A stretch of 64,000 bases of DNA from Certhia americana (GCA_018697195.1 CM031879.1:24556806-24620805); one strand, 5' to 3'; positions 1-15,340 are shown, counted from the stretch's first letter. Translations and numbers: made by a program. The notes: generated from the letters alone by a model not told the origin.

Positions 1-3000
1 AGCACCCCAAACAGTCTGTTCTCCCAGGCAGTCATCTCATTTTAGGGGTGCAAATGTTGATACAGGTGTGAATTAGGGAGTGACATATCTTGCAAATGCT
101 ACACAGAAAGACTTGGGGTGAAGCCCTCACACAAGATACAGTCACACTGCCTTCAATCACAGCCAGGGAATAATTCTGTGGTGAAACAGACATCTTCCCA
201 CTCCAGGAACAAGGTGTAAGCACTTCAGAAACCCATTGCATTCAGCTCATGTTGAATCAGGAGTATAAAGCAGACATTTCAATTTCTAAATAGAAAATAT
301 TTTAAAACAATTCAATACTGAGAAATTTCAGAGGAACTTTTGATATTCCACAATACTTGAATTATAAGTCATACCATTATTTTTGCAACAGTACAAATAT
401 GTCAGAAGCTAAATGCTCAAATTCTTAAGGAATTAGATGAATTAAATAGCATTTAAAACTGGTGTGTGATTAAGCATAAAATAATCCCAGTCCAGACCTA
501 AACCTGACACATATTACTGCAGGAAACCTGTTTATTTTTCTGGTAATGACTAGACTCTAAACAGAAAAGTGCAATATTTAGAGTGCTACAATTCAACAGT
601 ATTAAAAAAATCTTAAAATCTTCACCAGATTATCCATGCCAATAATCCAGAAATTGTTTCTTTTAAAATGTTCTATCATCATCTTACTTTAGCTGACTGC
701 TGGCACTGTACCACACACATCAACATATTCTCCCCTTTCCTTTTTAACCAGAGGGATCTAAATGAAAACTTAGGCTTGATGTGATTAATGGAGTATTTAT
801 CACCTAACCCTGAACTTCAGGAAGCATATTCCATGGTGAGATAACAAATACTTTCTGTTAGAGGATGATACTTCTAAGAGTAAATCTACTAACATTTAAG
901 CAAGTGCTCTAAGAGTTTTGAAAGCCAGCAAACCCAAAATGATCCAAAGGAGTTCAAAGGAATTTGTTCCTTCTTTAATGTCAGAGAAACAAATTTCTCA
1001 TAATTCAAACAAAACATGGGAACATTCCTATTCCTATAGGTACTGATTTAAATAGAAATAAGACAGGAAACCTGAAATACAAGGTGTTACGTGCTGAAAG
1101 AATATAAGGCCACAAGAACTGTCTCAAAGTTAGGTAGAAGAATCAACACATCTAATGCTAATTAATCAAATCTCATGCTTGAGCTGAATTGAAAAACATT
1201 ATAAGTATAAGCTTATAAATAGCCCCCAAAGCCATATATGTGTGCAATTGCAGACTTTCAGTACCTCCACTATGTGTCTTCAGTACCAAGGCTCAAAATC
1301 TAAATTCCTAAACAACCCAGCTGTTACCTATGTCAGAAAGCAGCAGTCCTGTTTCACAGAAGAATGTAGCAGTGCCAGTCAAAACAACAATTCTACCAGT
1401 GCAGGAGATACACACAGATCTTCTTGACAGAAAACAGTGAAACAATCCAATCATGGGGCATTAAGCTCAAAACCTTGCCTTATAAAACCCATTTTCTCCT
1501 TATGGCACAAAAGACATTTCAGTATTCCATTTTAAAGTGGAACAATTTCAAATAGATTGCAAGCACTCCTTTAATGAGGAAAAATTTTCTTCCTCAGGAG
1601 TTATGTCCTGTGAGTTCAAATCCTCTTCAGGGAAAATTTCTCCAAGATCTGAAGTGAGTGGCCTGAGACATGAATTTAAACACTTGACATTTTAAAAACT
1701 TATTATTTTTTTTTTCTTGATGCATTTCTAAGAGTATTCCAAAGTATATAAATTCCTTACTTTCAGGGAAAAATACTTTGCTAAGTAAGTGTAAAGTTAT
1801 GAGCATTTATCAGTGCCCAAAATATGTATATTGTCTTGGAAAAACTATTTGAGTTTTCAGAACAGAGTGAATGAAAGATGAGCATGCTTCCTACAGAAAC
1901 ATTAAACCTGCTTTAAAGTAAGAGCTCCAGCCTTCATTTCCTGTAAATTGAGAAACGCAGTATGGAATCTCATGTTAGCGCAGGTCAAGGGGAGGATGTT
2001 CAGAGGACCTCAGAGAGTCAGAGCAGTCTGTATATAAAACAGATTACATTAAGCATTGGCAAATGCAAGGCAATGTGTGCAGAAAGGAACCATGTGTAGA
2101 GTTCTGAACTAACTTTACATCTCACCAAAAGGAAATCTTGAGATTAAAACTGCAGTTCAGTGTACTGTGACAGTTAACAATGCAAACCGTCTTAGAAACA
2201 ACAAAGATGCTGAGAGAAGAGTGTATTTCAATGTTTTTTATCTATCACTGAGCTAGTCTCCTACAAGACTAATCTTGACTCACTAAGTGGAGGAACACAT
2301 AAAGAACATACACATAATGGAAAACAAAGTCGGGAAGGACATCTGTATGAGAAGACAACCAAAGGATTATAATAATTGGAATCAGAGAAGATTAAAAATA
2401 CTATAGAAGGACAAGAAATGATGATACAAAGGAGGACAGTTGAATATTTCTGCCCACTTGTTCTTATAAATACAAGAAATAATGTATAATTTTTTATAAA
2501 TATCATACATAAGGCTTTCCATTCCAATGTAATAAACACCAAGTGCTTGTCATCAGATTTTTTTTGGTTTGCAGCAATCATGAAGAACCCCAGCTGAATT
2601 CTAAATGTCCTTGTGCCTCAAGCTGGAGCAGTCCTGTTCCTCTTGCATTATATAATACTATCCAGAATTACAATGGAAAGTTGTTTTAGCCATGGAATCC
2701 ACAGTGAATCATCTTCATTTCTGTAAAGTAAATACCTATTCTTTCTTTTTCAAGTATGTTTCTTCATGGATAATGAGATCAGCAGAGAGCAGCTACAAAA
2801 CTCCTATTCAGGTTAGAGATTTGTGGGAAAAAAATTAAAATTTTGCTTCTATTAGTTAATGTAGCAGAAGCAGTTCAAATTATAATGGAATGGGGTTGTC
2901 TCATAAAAGTATCTATCACAGTAAGATATGCATTTAAACAGTATTAAATATTAAAATCTTGACCTCTAATCTGTTTGTAATGGGCTGCAAAGTGAGTTCC

Positions 3001-6000
3001 AAAGGATTCTGTCCTGTCCTGGTTGTCTTAAAAATTCCTGATCATGTCACTAGTTAGAATCTCAGCATTTTCCTTGGTCAAATTGAGCTTGGTCAATGAG
3101 AAAGTTAATTAACAGTAAAAGCAAAGATTAAAGATTATCTTTGGTAGGATATAAAAATATTAAATTGTTTAGGAAGAATCTGTTTTACAACTAACAAAGC
3201 CATTTTTCCATAAATGTATGTTAATTATAATTATATTTTCCTCCTTTAACTATGTATTAGTCAACACTTTTATCAGAATCCCTGATTTTGCTCACACCAA
3301 TTTCAGAAAAGTCTTCATTGCTCTACAGCTAATAAAATAATTACCAGATATTACCTATACCTATAAACATTCATTTCCTTACAATCTCAAATTACTACTA
3401 CCAACTACAGTGTCACTATTACTAGATAAAAGTCTGCAAAGTACACCATTATCTTTAAAGAATATAAAGCTGTAGAGTCAGAAATAAAAAGGATCTTGGT
3501 CAAGTTGAGACATGTAAGACTTGGATATAAAAAGCCTGAATAGAGTAAGAGATGTTCCAATATCTCAGTGGGGCGGCTGTGAGAGGGAATTGATGGAGAT
3601 TTAGAATTGATGCAACACAATCTCATCTACATTTCAGAAATGAAAGTAGCAGCTTTAGAGCTGTTGCTCTTAACAACAGAGTTGCTTCATTGCAATTTTG
3701 CACTGGAAAGAAAAAAAAAACCACAGAGGTCCAAGCATTTTGAGCTAATCAAATTTCGGGCATTTTTTTTTGTCACGTAGTCCTTGCATATGCCCTTTGG
3801 GTAAGCAGATATGGACTAGTCTTGTTTATGTCTCCTCCACTGATCATTACATCTTACATTCCTGCACTGAGAAATAGTGCAAACTGCAAACCAAAGAAAC
3901 TGCTCTTGCCTGCAAAATGGAGCAATAGAAAAACATGACTCTTCTTCCTAATTATTTTGCCTTTTGAAACCTACATATTTCTGATAAGCAGCCTCAGTCA
4001 ATATCCATGCTCATAGTGCAGGGAGAAGCCACATGCACAGTGAGCCTGAATTGCCATGACTGATGTTTACATCTAATCAGTCTCACAGATGTGGCAGGAT
4101 AATTCAGCCAGAATTGTTTACTTTCAGCAGTCTGAGTCATATAAGGTGTCAATTATACTGAAGCTAATAAAAAGATATTTAATTTTCTAACTGCAAATTC
4201 ATATGAATCAGACTGAAGAACCAAGCATTAGTTAAAAAACAATAATAATTGCCCGTATTTAAAAAAAAAAATCACTCTAACAATTTGAAATCTAGTTCAG
4301 TCTTATTTTCCACATGCTAGTCAGATTATTTAAATTCATGAATGTGATGTCTTGTTGCTTTCTATAGCATGAAAAGACAAGCATTATGCAAATGTGGTAC
4401 CTTAAAAAAGTCTCTTGTCAAACAGTCATCATTTTAATTTTATGTTGCTAATACAATTGACAAAATACTTGATAGTGCTGATTGTGCCTTTTCTTGTAGA
4501 CCTCTTATTTGATGGGGCTTAAACAGCTGTGGGTTTGCCTCTATGAGTTTGTGAAGTTGTAACCAGGCTATGAAAGAGCAATAGGCAAAGTCCTAGGCAT
4601 ACCATCCTACCAGCTGGTAAACAGCATTTCACAGCAATAAAGGTATAATTCAATCAATATTGTTACATTTCCAGAAAAAAAGGGAGAAGGTTACTATTAT
4701 TCTCTCCTCCTTCTTTCCAAATAATCAAACCCACGTGAAATGAACAAATATTTAATTTTCAAATCTGAATATAGATGTGCTTGATTTGTATGGAATAACT
4801 TCACAGATCTGCAAACATCTGTCACTCTCAATCAGTCTGCATCTCACCCTGCAACCCCTTCAGTCAATTCAGCTTTTTTCAAAATTTCTTATAGGAGCCA
4901 TCATATCTGATATAAAATTAGACCAAAGTCTCATTCAAACAGAGGGGCTTCAAGTTTAGAGAACAGATGATTAGAGTTAAGGCATGTCTTGTTCATCACT
5001 ACATTACACCATTTCTGCAAGCAGAACCTTCCCAAATTCTACTGCAATAAAATGATTACGACCAAGAGGAAAGATCTGGCCAAGGATTTTTTTTGGAAAC
5101 ACTTACTACAAAGTTATTTGCCACTAGGGTACTTCAAACTTTTCAAGTACCATACCATATTAATTCTACATTATTACACACAATGAGTGAAAAATTCTCT
5201 TCTCAAAAATACCACTTTCAGTTTGACAAGACATTGGGCATCGAGCCAAAAGAAACGCTCATTCAGCACTCGAGACAGAGAACTCAGAGACATCATGACA
5301 AACTAGAACCCAACTGACTGAAGAGCATCCCCGCTGAAAAGTTTCTGGGGTCATCGTGGTAGGTCTCAGGCTGTCCAGGAGCCAGGAGAGTGCGCTCACA
5401 GAAAGCAAACCCTGCACACGTTGGGAGCAGTACGGACACCAAGGAGGTGGCAACATCTCCCTGGGCTTGGCATTGGAGAAGCACATGTGGAATAGTGGAT
5501 CCTTGTAGCACCCAGTTTGTGCAGAAAATTAGAACGAAAAAAGGTACAGGAGAGGGCTCATGGGGCAGAGAACACATGGTTTGAGAAGAGAGGTTGAGGG
5601 GAAAAGTGTTTAGTCTGACGAAGAGGAAAGGAAGGCTGAAGGGAACTAACTGCAGCTTACAGGAAGTATCTGAAAGGGATTACTGAAATGGTGGTGTCAA
5701 AATTTTTTACAAATGGCCTCAATTGTACATTAATACTGGACACTTAAAAAATGCCAACATAGGTACATTAAAGCTATTTTGAATTTTGTCTGGGTTCCTA
5801 ATATCTACAGAGCTGTCAGTCTGAAAATATTGGCATGGATTATTGTGGCCCAAAGCCTTACTTTCTTTCATATTTCATGATGGCAAAATATGGAGGAAAC
5901 ATCAGGAAAGGAATTGTATAGAACTGCTTATGTAAACTCTGTTATTTTCTCCTTCAGAACAGCAAATTTTGATGAGGCTATTTTAGGCTCATGAAAACAG

Positions 6001-9000
6001 AAATTTCATCTTACCTGCACGTTAGTGCTTAGATAAACTAACAACACAAAACAAACTATAGAGAAACAACAACCACAAATGAGTTTACATTTGCACTTCA
6101 ATTAGTTTACATTTTTTTCCTCTGTTATTTCACCCGGTGACCTACGCATGCAGATATACTCTGTATTTGGAAAAAAAATCTGCTTTGAACCTTCCCTGTG
6201 GTTATAATAATTCTTCCTCATGCCTCAAACTAAAAGATGCTACTATTCTTTAACTGTTTTCATTCATTTTAATCAATTTGACACATTCAAGGAAAAAAAT
6301 ACCTTTCTCTGAAATTGAGCTTAAGAAAAACTCTACCCCTTTCTAATCAGGAAATCCGTATTTCTGGTAAGTATCACTAAAAAATATTAGTTTAGGTGCC
6401 AGGATCTCTGCCAGATTTTAAAACTCGTAACTTGGTCATTTGCCTGCAGTGATTTTATTTGTAAAATTTTACACATATTATATTTTACAGATTGATCAGG
6501 AAATGTAATCTACCTGTCTTGAAAATCCACAGCTATAAGCCTTTCATTTCCCACCTGTCCATTCTTTCCATATTGTCACAGTAAAATAACATTTTTTTAG
6601 AATTACCCCCATCGGCAAATTTTTGTACCTGAACTTCAATATATGTTGACTAAATTTAACCAGAGTTCTAGAGAATCTCAACACATTTCACATGTGCATG
6701 TGCTTTCCAGCCAAGTGCTAGAGTTTGGAGGACAGATGTGGAAACACGGCCAACCTGACACACCCTCTGAAGGAAAGAGACAGGATCATGAACTATAAAG
6801 TTATGATTTAAGCAGCAGCATTTCACTACATGAGTCTCATTACACCAAGTAAACAATTCCATTACACACTTAATGATATTCTTGAGACACCCACATTAGC
6901 ACCACTGGTCTTTTATTTATTTCAAATTACAATTCTTATTTACCTCAGCAGGGCTCTATGCGATTAACTCCCCAGACTGCTCAGACTCCTATGGGGATGA
7001 TTTATATTGTCATTCCAATATAATGTTTCCCATAATTGTACTGTGTTTAAAAAACATTAGAACCCAAGGGGCTAGACAAGGAGTTATAATATTAACAGCA
7101 TGCTCGTATATATCAATTTACTCCCTTGGAGGGAAAAAAATTGAAAAAAAAAAGAAGTTAATAAGATTACAGAAGAAGTACAAAGCCAATGTGACTGCTT
7201 TAAGTGTGTTAAATCAATAACTGTAAAAGCATCACAAATAACACCTGAAAATGAAAACATAAGCAGGAATCTATTTCCATCTGTGTAGTACCATTGATGT
7301 TAGTAGACAGATCACAGAAATTAGAAAAAACATCATTTCACTGAAAAGACATAATCCCAGAAAGGAGTGAGCACCCCTGGTACTTGCACAATATTTTTAA
7401 ACACTCTCAGACTCTTGTGAGATCAGCCTGACATTAGTGCCAGACACAGATTTATAAATGCATCATTTTAAAGATTCCAAGTGCATTGCAGGGATCAAGA
7501 GGTAATCCATGATTTCAGAAACTGACCACTAAGGAGAAAACATAATGATAAGAGTTATGTGTGGAGAAAACCAGGGAACTTCAGTCTCTCTTTTCCATTA
7601 CTAACTAAAATACCTCATTTTCTTTTAAAAAAATCTCAAAATTCAATTTTTAATATGCTTAATGCTATGTGTAAGCATAACTTAATACATTCAGAAGATG
7701 GATTACTTGTAGCTCAGTCTGACCTGAACCTCTAGATGCAGTATTGTTTATTATATTCACTGATCTAATTTTGCTGTACCATAGCAATATTCTAAGACAC
7801 AGCTGCCAATCACTTTAGAATAAATTGAGTGTAATAAAAAACTACAAGACTGAAACAAGAAAACAAATATTAAAGAAACCACTTTTCTGATATACTCACT
7901 GATTGAAAATGTAGCAGCTCACTAAACCCAGGATGTTCTTCTCCTCACAAAAGAACAGGCTATTATGCAATGAATATACCATAAATCCTACTGCAGATGT
8001 ACCTTTAGGACAGATGAAACTTCTATTGCTTTAGTGAGTTCATCCAAAGCCTCTTTATGGTGATTCCATTTCTGTGAGGCTACAGCTAAGCGATCCGAAT
8101 CACAAATAGTTTTTGCAGTTTTAATCTTAAGTTTTCTTTACCCTAATGAAAACTACTTTTAATCTTTTTCCTGCGCAGCCATTATATCCAAGCATCTGTC
8201 TACTTCAAATGTCTCCTCTAAGATACTTCCAGGTAATGTCAGTCCTAGGACAGACACTTTCTGTAAAGCCCTCTGCTTTATGGGATTAAATAGAAATATG
8301 CTGCTTCACAGCAGCTGAAAACATAATCACTCATTAACTAGAACAATGAAACCTGCTGCTGATGCAAGAACTAAACTATTATCTCACATTACAAAGTCTT
8401 CAGAAAAAAAGGAGATGATTTGTAAATCTGACAGGTTAATTTAAATGCTGCAAACTTATCACAGTACCAAGCCACACAAAAAATATTATTTACTTTGGGC
8501 TTGTAAAAAAAAAAGTTAGTATTACAAACAGCAAAAGATGGGACCACTGAAGGGGTAATCCTGGACCTAATGTAAGATATGGAGTGGCACTAGAGCAGAT
8601 CAGACAGGAGGGGGTAACAAATTGAGTGTTGGCATTAGTCAGTAATGGAGGAAATTTGAGTTCCTTCCTCCTGTACAACTGCCTTCTGAAATCAGGTTAA
8701 AAATTTGGCTTGAAAAAGAATGTCGTTCTGAACAGCACTAAGACCTGTGCCTCTTTCAGCTTGGCACTGCCCCATCTTGAGAAGTATGAAAGCATAACAC
8801 AAGAAAAATAATGGTCATACAAAGAACATCATGCATGTGTTGGTCATGTTACCTTCCTTAGGAAGAAATCAGGTAAATCAGGTGAACTAAACAGATATAA
8901 CATTAATCCCAATCTTTTTGTATTAGAATTTTAGTTTTTTCCCAAGCCAGTTTTAAAAGCCAAATCCATTTATAGACATGGTACCATTCCTTGGAAAATA

Positions 9001-12000
9001 CAATTGTTCAGTGTTATCAGTGGGTTTTGTGATTCCTGGCTTCTGGCTTTCATTAAAACAAGAAATAAAGTGCACATCTTAGCATGAAGACCCATAACAG
9101 ACAATTTAAATGTCTGAATAATTTAAATATAGAGTATATTTAAGAATTTTAGATTGCTGGAGTGGATTGCAATTGCTTAATCATAAACTCCTCAAAATTA
9201 CCTTTATTTTTAATATGTTTCTCTGAAAGTATTTCTCTTGAGTGAGGATGGCAATAGATTAGAAAGATATAGAGAAATACCCTTTTTCTGGTTTTTTTTC
9301 TAACTTATTTTCTCCTGGATCATGTACACATTATATGGTTAAGCATCAGGCTGCCACAGGTTTCCCCCAAGTGCAGCTGCACACTGCTACAACAAAGAGC
9401 TGGCACATTAAGAAAATAACAGAGCAAGTCTTAGCAGGGAAATTATTCCTGTTTATTCATTTTTTGCATATTCATTAGCTCTGACAAGTCATGAATGCAT
9501 TAGGTCTCTTGCCCTTGTCCATATTTAGTCTCTGTCAGTGTGCTGTACCCTGGGCACATCAGAGCTGCAGCAGAGGCTGTGACGCATCCAGGTGTGTCAG
9601 TGCTTTGCACAGCAAACCAGCCCGGGCAAGCTACCTGGATAATGCAAGAGGTTTTGCACTTTCTCGTTACATATGTCACTGGTGCAGTTGTCTCCAGTCT
9701 GGATAGTTAAAATTAGAGTTTGGCATGGCAGAAACATAATTTAAAATCCCCTATGCACGAAAGGGCGATTTGGGAATACATCAAAGGTGTCTCATATCTA
9801 CCTGCTGCCAGAAGAGACAGCAGTCCCACTGCCTTCCCCAGACGGAGCACTTGACCCAAAGCTGTCATTTGTCTGATGCCATGGTAAGGCAATTCCTGGA
9901 ACCAGCTTGGCAACAAGTGGGAACTGTTTCTCTGCAGGAGCAGACACACACCAGTGCCAGCTGAGAGACAACTGTAGCACATAGATTGAAGAATGGAGCA
10001 GAGGTGGAAAAAAAGAGCTCTGGACTCGCAGCAGCTGCTTCAGTTTAGCTGTACCACCCTGTAAGCAACAGAGTATCTAAAATTGACGAGAAAGATTAAA
10101 TGCAGATTAGGAAATCCAATATCCTATTACTCTGCAGAGTTTATGTTCCTGAACTAGCTTTCATCCACAGAGGCAGCAGAGGCTAAGGCATTCTCTCAAG
10201 AGTTGGTACTTACAAAGGCTATTACCAAGAACAGAGCAGGGGTTGCTATTTTTTTTCTTTTTCAATCAATCACAAGGAGATATATTTATTAGTGAAAGCA
10301 GGTATGTGAAATACCAATATAGAAACCCCTTTAGTTCATGAAGAAGTTCGGACCACATCTTCCATTTCTTAAATAGTACTCTCTCCATCAGGCACTATTC
10401 TGAGCAGAATAGTAGACCAATATCTACAGCTCACAATTCCAAGTGAGGATCTAATCTCAGCTCACAATTCCAAGCAGGATCTAATCCCAAAAACAGTAAA
10501 AATTACATTTTCTTCAGCTGGCCAGAGCAGCAACTATAGTACACAACAAGCCAGTTTGAAACTATTAGCCCATCTACGCTCAGAATCATACCACTGAAAT
10601 ACGAGTCCTTTTAAACTCAGGCTGTAGAATACATGAAAGTTCTAACTCATAACAAAATGACATTGTATGAAAAATAACCTTCATCACAGCTGTTATCTTA
10701 CTGTTCATAGGTGCTAGAATTATCTACAAAAGAGGTAGTTCAAATAGAATTACATTAAAGTGGACAGTTGTGTACAGCAGCTACCTTTAAAGGTGAAAAT
10801 GCTTTTGCTTTTGCCAAAGATGAGATCTGTAGGAGAGTCACATTTCCCCAAATTGTAATGTAGATCTTGAGAGCACAGAAACAGGTGCTGTGAAACATGG
10901 AAAGAATCTGCCTTGGAGCAAAAAAGGTAGACAGTAATGACAGCCCATTTTATGCCCCTGTGACTGAAGAGGCGAGTACATTAAAAAAAATTAAAATTAT
11001 AGCATGATTAACAGAGGCTCTGAAACCTGAGCTTTACTTCATGCTGCTGAAAAGGTTCTTTAGGCCTTTCTCTACTCCATTCATATTGTTCCCACAGAGA
11101 ACAAAGGGAAACAAGCAAGTAAACATTCCATGCTTTCTGCTCTATTCTGTGATCGATGCTCCCAGTACTTAAGAAACAATGTGGCCTAAACTCTCATTTC
11201 CAGGCAAAGAGGAGCAACTTTAGACATATATTTTATTCCAAGAACAGAAGTTTAGGGGGGGAAAAAAATCAGATACCTTATATAAAAAAGGAGAAAATTT
11301 TGATTCTTACAATTATAAATTGCTGACAGCTGATGAATCTGCAAGTGTGTTTTTAATAGAAGTTATCTGGTGAGATTTCAGGTAAATCCAGGAGGCACTA
11401 GAATCTATGTATGCACCAAATGAAAAGGGCAGTGGCTGGGGTGCTCTTTTCATCATGCATTACCCCTCTTGAACCAGTATAAATGTGCAACAAATTCATG
11501 AAACTAACCCTGGAGGAGATGGGATAAGCATGAGTCTCATAAACTGATGGTCAGCAAAGCCATTTTGGAAGGAGATCTTAAGGCTCTATTCATCGCAACT
11601 AAAGCTCAGATTCTCAGATTTATATATTTTATTTCACATAATTAGATATAAGGAAAGAATCCTAGCTGCAGAGACAAGGAATCTGGAGCATCACATGTCA
11701 GGAGAAGGTCTCAGCTTCAGAGCCTTTTCTACAATTGCCTTTATGTGATCTCTCAGGGAGTTTGAATTTTTCTCTAGATGTCTGCAGTTTTAATGAACAA
11801 AACAGAGCCACATGCAGTAACCCACAGGCAGCTGCACTGGGGTTTTTTGTTTGATTGGGATTTTTTGATATGGGAGATAAAGTTTTAGCATCTGTCATGC
11901 CTCAGGTTGGAGGGAGACATGGAATAGGTCTCAGCTGCTAGATATTACCTGTGCTTCAAAACATAGCCACAGTCAGCTTCATGTGAGCTAAGTGCTATAT

Positions 12001-15000
12001 TACACAGCCCTCTGAAATCAGCCACTCTTGGGAATGGAGGGGGGAAAGCTCTGTTTCTGGTTTCTGGTTAGGCTGAGACTGGAGTCATGCAAGGACCTAC
12101 AACACCTGCATGGTTCTGACCATCTCTGCAGGCATGCAGCAATCTAGGTGCTGGCACCCTCTTTAAGAAACACAAGCTTATGCTTAGTTACCTAACCTCT
12201 TACTGAGCCTTACTTCCAGCTCCTAATCCCTCTCTTAGGTCAAGCAAATTGTTGTGCTACAAAGATATACAATTATTAAAAATATACCCACAAAAAACAA
12301 GCAAATTTTTATAAATTAAAAAACTGGAACTCCTGAAATGGCTGGGAGAGTGAGAGTCAAAATTTTAATTAAATATCATTCTAAAAGTTATAGCATGCTT
12401 TTACTTACAAAATCAAATATTTAAATCCTACAGCTGGTCTCACAGTTCAACTAAAGTTTGAGCATCTCTAATTGGCTGTATGCAACATTTTCCCTCTTCC
12501 TCTCCATGAAGAATTAAGAGAATCCGGCCTTTGACACTGAATCCAACATAGAATCTACCAGGAAAAAAATAAGCTCATTCATATTCTGCCTGAAAAACAG
12601 CATAATAAGGCCAGAGAGGAGTCTCTGTGGATCAGCATGTTTTTCTATTAAATCTTAATACACTGAATAACTGCTTCTGTCATATAAAATGGACTACAAG
12701 ATTACAAGTAATAGTAGAGAGAGTAGATGGCTAATTTAAAAAACTGAAAAACAGCACCTACATCATTTTGAGAGATGCTGTACTGTGCAATCCAATATTA
12801 AGCATTATATGCTTTTACTTTAAAAATAAAAACACCTTCCACCCCTTGTCAGTTTTCAAAATAGATTCACATAACATGTTCTATTGATTTATGGAAGTCT
12901 GGTCTGGAGTGTGGTAAACATGACATTTAGCCTATTTTCAGTATGAAAGATAAATGCAAGAGCAGGGAAAATGCTATCACAGCTTTCATCCGGCAATACA
13001 GGATAAACTTAATTCTTTCACTTTCTGTGATAAAAAAGAAAAAAAAATTAGTTTTTTGATTTCAATTTTCCACATTGATCTTTTAAATGCTGTCAGAGGC
13101 AAAGGCCATCTGTGCAGAGACCCTGTGCTCCCATACAGCTGCTCTGAACTTGCTTTGTTAATCAGAATTAGAGGATATTAAAGGTACTGTTGTAGGTTCT
13201 AGGCTCCCTTGTCTTATAGCAAAGGAATCACATAATGGGATATATTTATACCTAATCTCATTATCAAGTAGCAAAAGCCTAGTACTGAACTAATAATCCT
13301 TTTGTCCAAGAATTATCAGTGGATGCTGGTATTTTGCTCCCCTAAAGGGACAAGGTATTTTCCTCCCCTGTTAATGAGAGAAAGAATCAGGTTGCAAATC
13401 TGAGAGCCCTTTACAGAAAACTTTCAGCTGGCGGGTGTTTGTATTTTCAAACAAGTCGTGTTACACTGTCAGTACTCTCACTGTCCCAGCCATTCCAGGA
13501 GTTCCAGTGCACAAAGACACAGAGAAAAATCCCAAGCTGACTCAGGAGCTTTACAGCTCAAAGCCAATGTCTCAAACCACATGGAGGAATAAGCAGACAT
13601 TCCACATCATGAAGTACTTCTGTTGTATGCTCTTGGAAAATAATTAGGCTGCTCATTTCTCCACAGCATCACTTTCTTTTTCAAAACAGAACAGTAAAAA
13701 ATATATCACAGGCCAGTATCTAATATAAGAGCTAGGCACCACAATCATTCTCCAAAACAAATATTCATAGCTTACTGGGCAGCAGAAAACTCCTGCATAA
13801 ATCCTGCCATGCTTAGCTGAGAGCAACAAGCAATATGCAATTTTCCATAAATTAGAATATTAATCACAGCTGTCAATCGCACATCTTTAAAATGCAGATG
13901 CATTGTTTTCCATCCCTTCCAGCAGGTCTCCTCCACCTTGTGCCATTGCCTCAGTCCAGAGTACTGAATTGCATCCACCTGCACCCCAGCTCTGTCCTGG
14001 GCAGAACCTCCTAACAGGTTAAGTGGTGAACAGCATTGTTACTATAATACTAAATAATGCCTTCTGAAGAAAACATTAAGCACCAACCTCCAGTACTGGC
14101 TATTCTCTCCAATGAAAAATGGAAGATTAACTGTCCCAGCCAGGCTTACTGCGGTGGTTATTAGAGGGTGAAAATAGTTCAGCACAAATAGATGGTGAAA
14201 CTAGCAGAAAACATAAAAACTATTGCTTAGACAGTAAGGAAAAAAGATATACCTATTGGCATTGAGTGCCAGTTAAAAAGTGATTAAGAAACATCAGGAT
14301 AGGGGTTATCTCCTACTTTATCTCCTTCCTTTCAGGTCAGTTTCTAGTACTGAAGATCTTTTTTTCTTCTTGAAGTGTGTAAGACTGGAAAAACTATATG
14401 CAAAATTTCAGACTGAATTTCATAATGCTACATTGTAAAAAGCTCTTGTCTCTCCAATGCATTGATGTCTAATCAGATGGGTATCAGATTAGATTATTTG
14501 TATATTAGATTCCAAAGCACTAAATACTCAAAATTCAGGTCAAGTGTAATGGTCCACTTGTCTATTTTGTATGAGCTTGGTTATCTGCCATTTCAGACTG
14601 CAATCATCTCAAGGCACTACAGAGAAATTTCAAGCTTTGATCAGCCATGAGTTCATGAGTGCACTCAGTCTCCTAAATTCTTATCCTACCTTGCTTTCAG
14701 GTGCCATCCCCAGGTAAATATTTAGTCATATACAACAGTCTTTCTTAGTGACACATCTCTACTATGATTTTGACATATGTCAAATATGTCCCAATGACAT
14801 TGTATCACAAATAAAACCCTCTTAAAACTAATCACTCTCCTAAAACTAGTCTTCACCTAAAAATTCTCAGAACGCCTGCTTGGTCATTTTTTGTCTGTGT
14901 GTCACCTGGATTAACAAGGCTCAAACTGAAAGATGTTTCTCAGAAATTCAAGTACTCAGAATGCTTCAGGAAGATGTAACGTCTGCCTAAGGAGGATTAT

Positions 15001-15059
15001 CTCTAACTCTACAATGATACACATCTCTGTTCTCTCAGCACCCTTATTGCCCCTATGCC
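1..15059. other. AT-rich intergenic region
   Basis: No exon with recognisable protein, no RNA gene and no clear mobile element was found on either strand. The open frames present are short and look random. Two segments stand out by higher GC: about 5,240-5,590 and 9,490-9,980. A 31-bp tandem duplication lies at 10,427. From recalled human gene order this should be part of the long interval between LSMEM1 and TMEM168. Confidence 0.6.
10427..10487 (+). repeat. 31-bp near-perfect tandem duplication
   Basis: CAGCTCACAATTCCAAG followed by (TGA or CA)GGATCTAATC occurs twice head to tail (10427-10457 and 10458-10487). The second copy is about one base shorter. Confidence 0.9.
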
Positions 15060-15340
15060 TCTCTCCTCTCCTCTCCTCTCCTCTCCTCTCCTCTCCTCTC
15101 CTCTCCTCTCCTCTCCTCTCCTCTCCTCTCCTCTCCTCTCCTCTCCTCGAACTCTCCTCTCCTCGAACTCTCCTCTCCTCGAACTCTCCTCTCCTCGAAC
15201 TCTCCTCGAACTCTCCTCTCCTCGAACTCTCCTCGAACTCTCCTCGAACTCTCCTCGAACTCTCCTCGAACTCTCCTCGAACTCTCCTCTCCTCGAACTC
15301 TCCTCTCCTTGAACTCTCCTCGAACTCTCCTTGAACTCTC
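15060..15340 (+). repeat. CTCTC pentanucleotide array grading into a 5/6-bp composite minisatellite
   Basis: A pure (CTCTC)n array of about 85 bp is followed from 15146 by a composite of CTCTC (5 bp) and CTCGAA (6 bp). The composite gives alternating 16-bp (two 5-mers plus the 6-mer) and 11-bp (one of each) units; the 16-bp form dominates first, the 11-bp form later. The last copies carry CTTGAA variants. The open frames running through it on both strands (up to about 130 codons) exist only because the repeat lacks stops. Confidence 0.95.
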
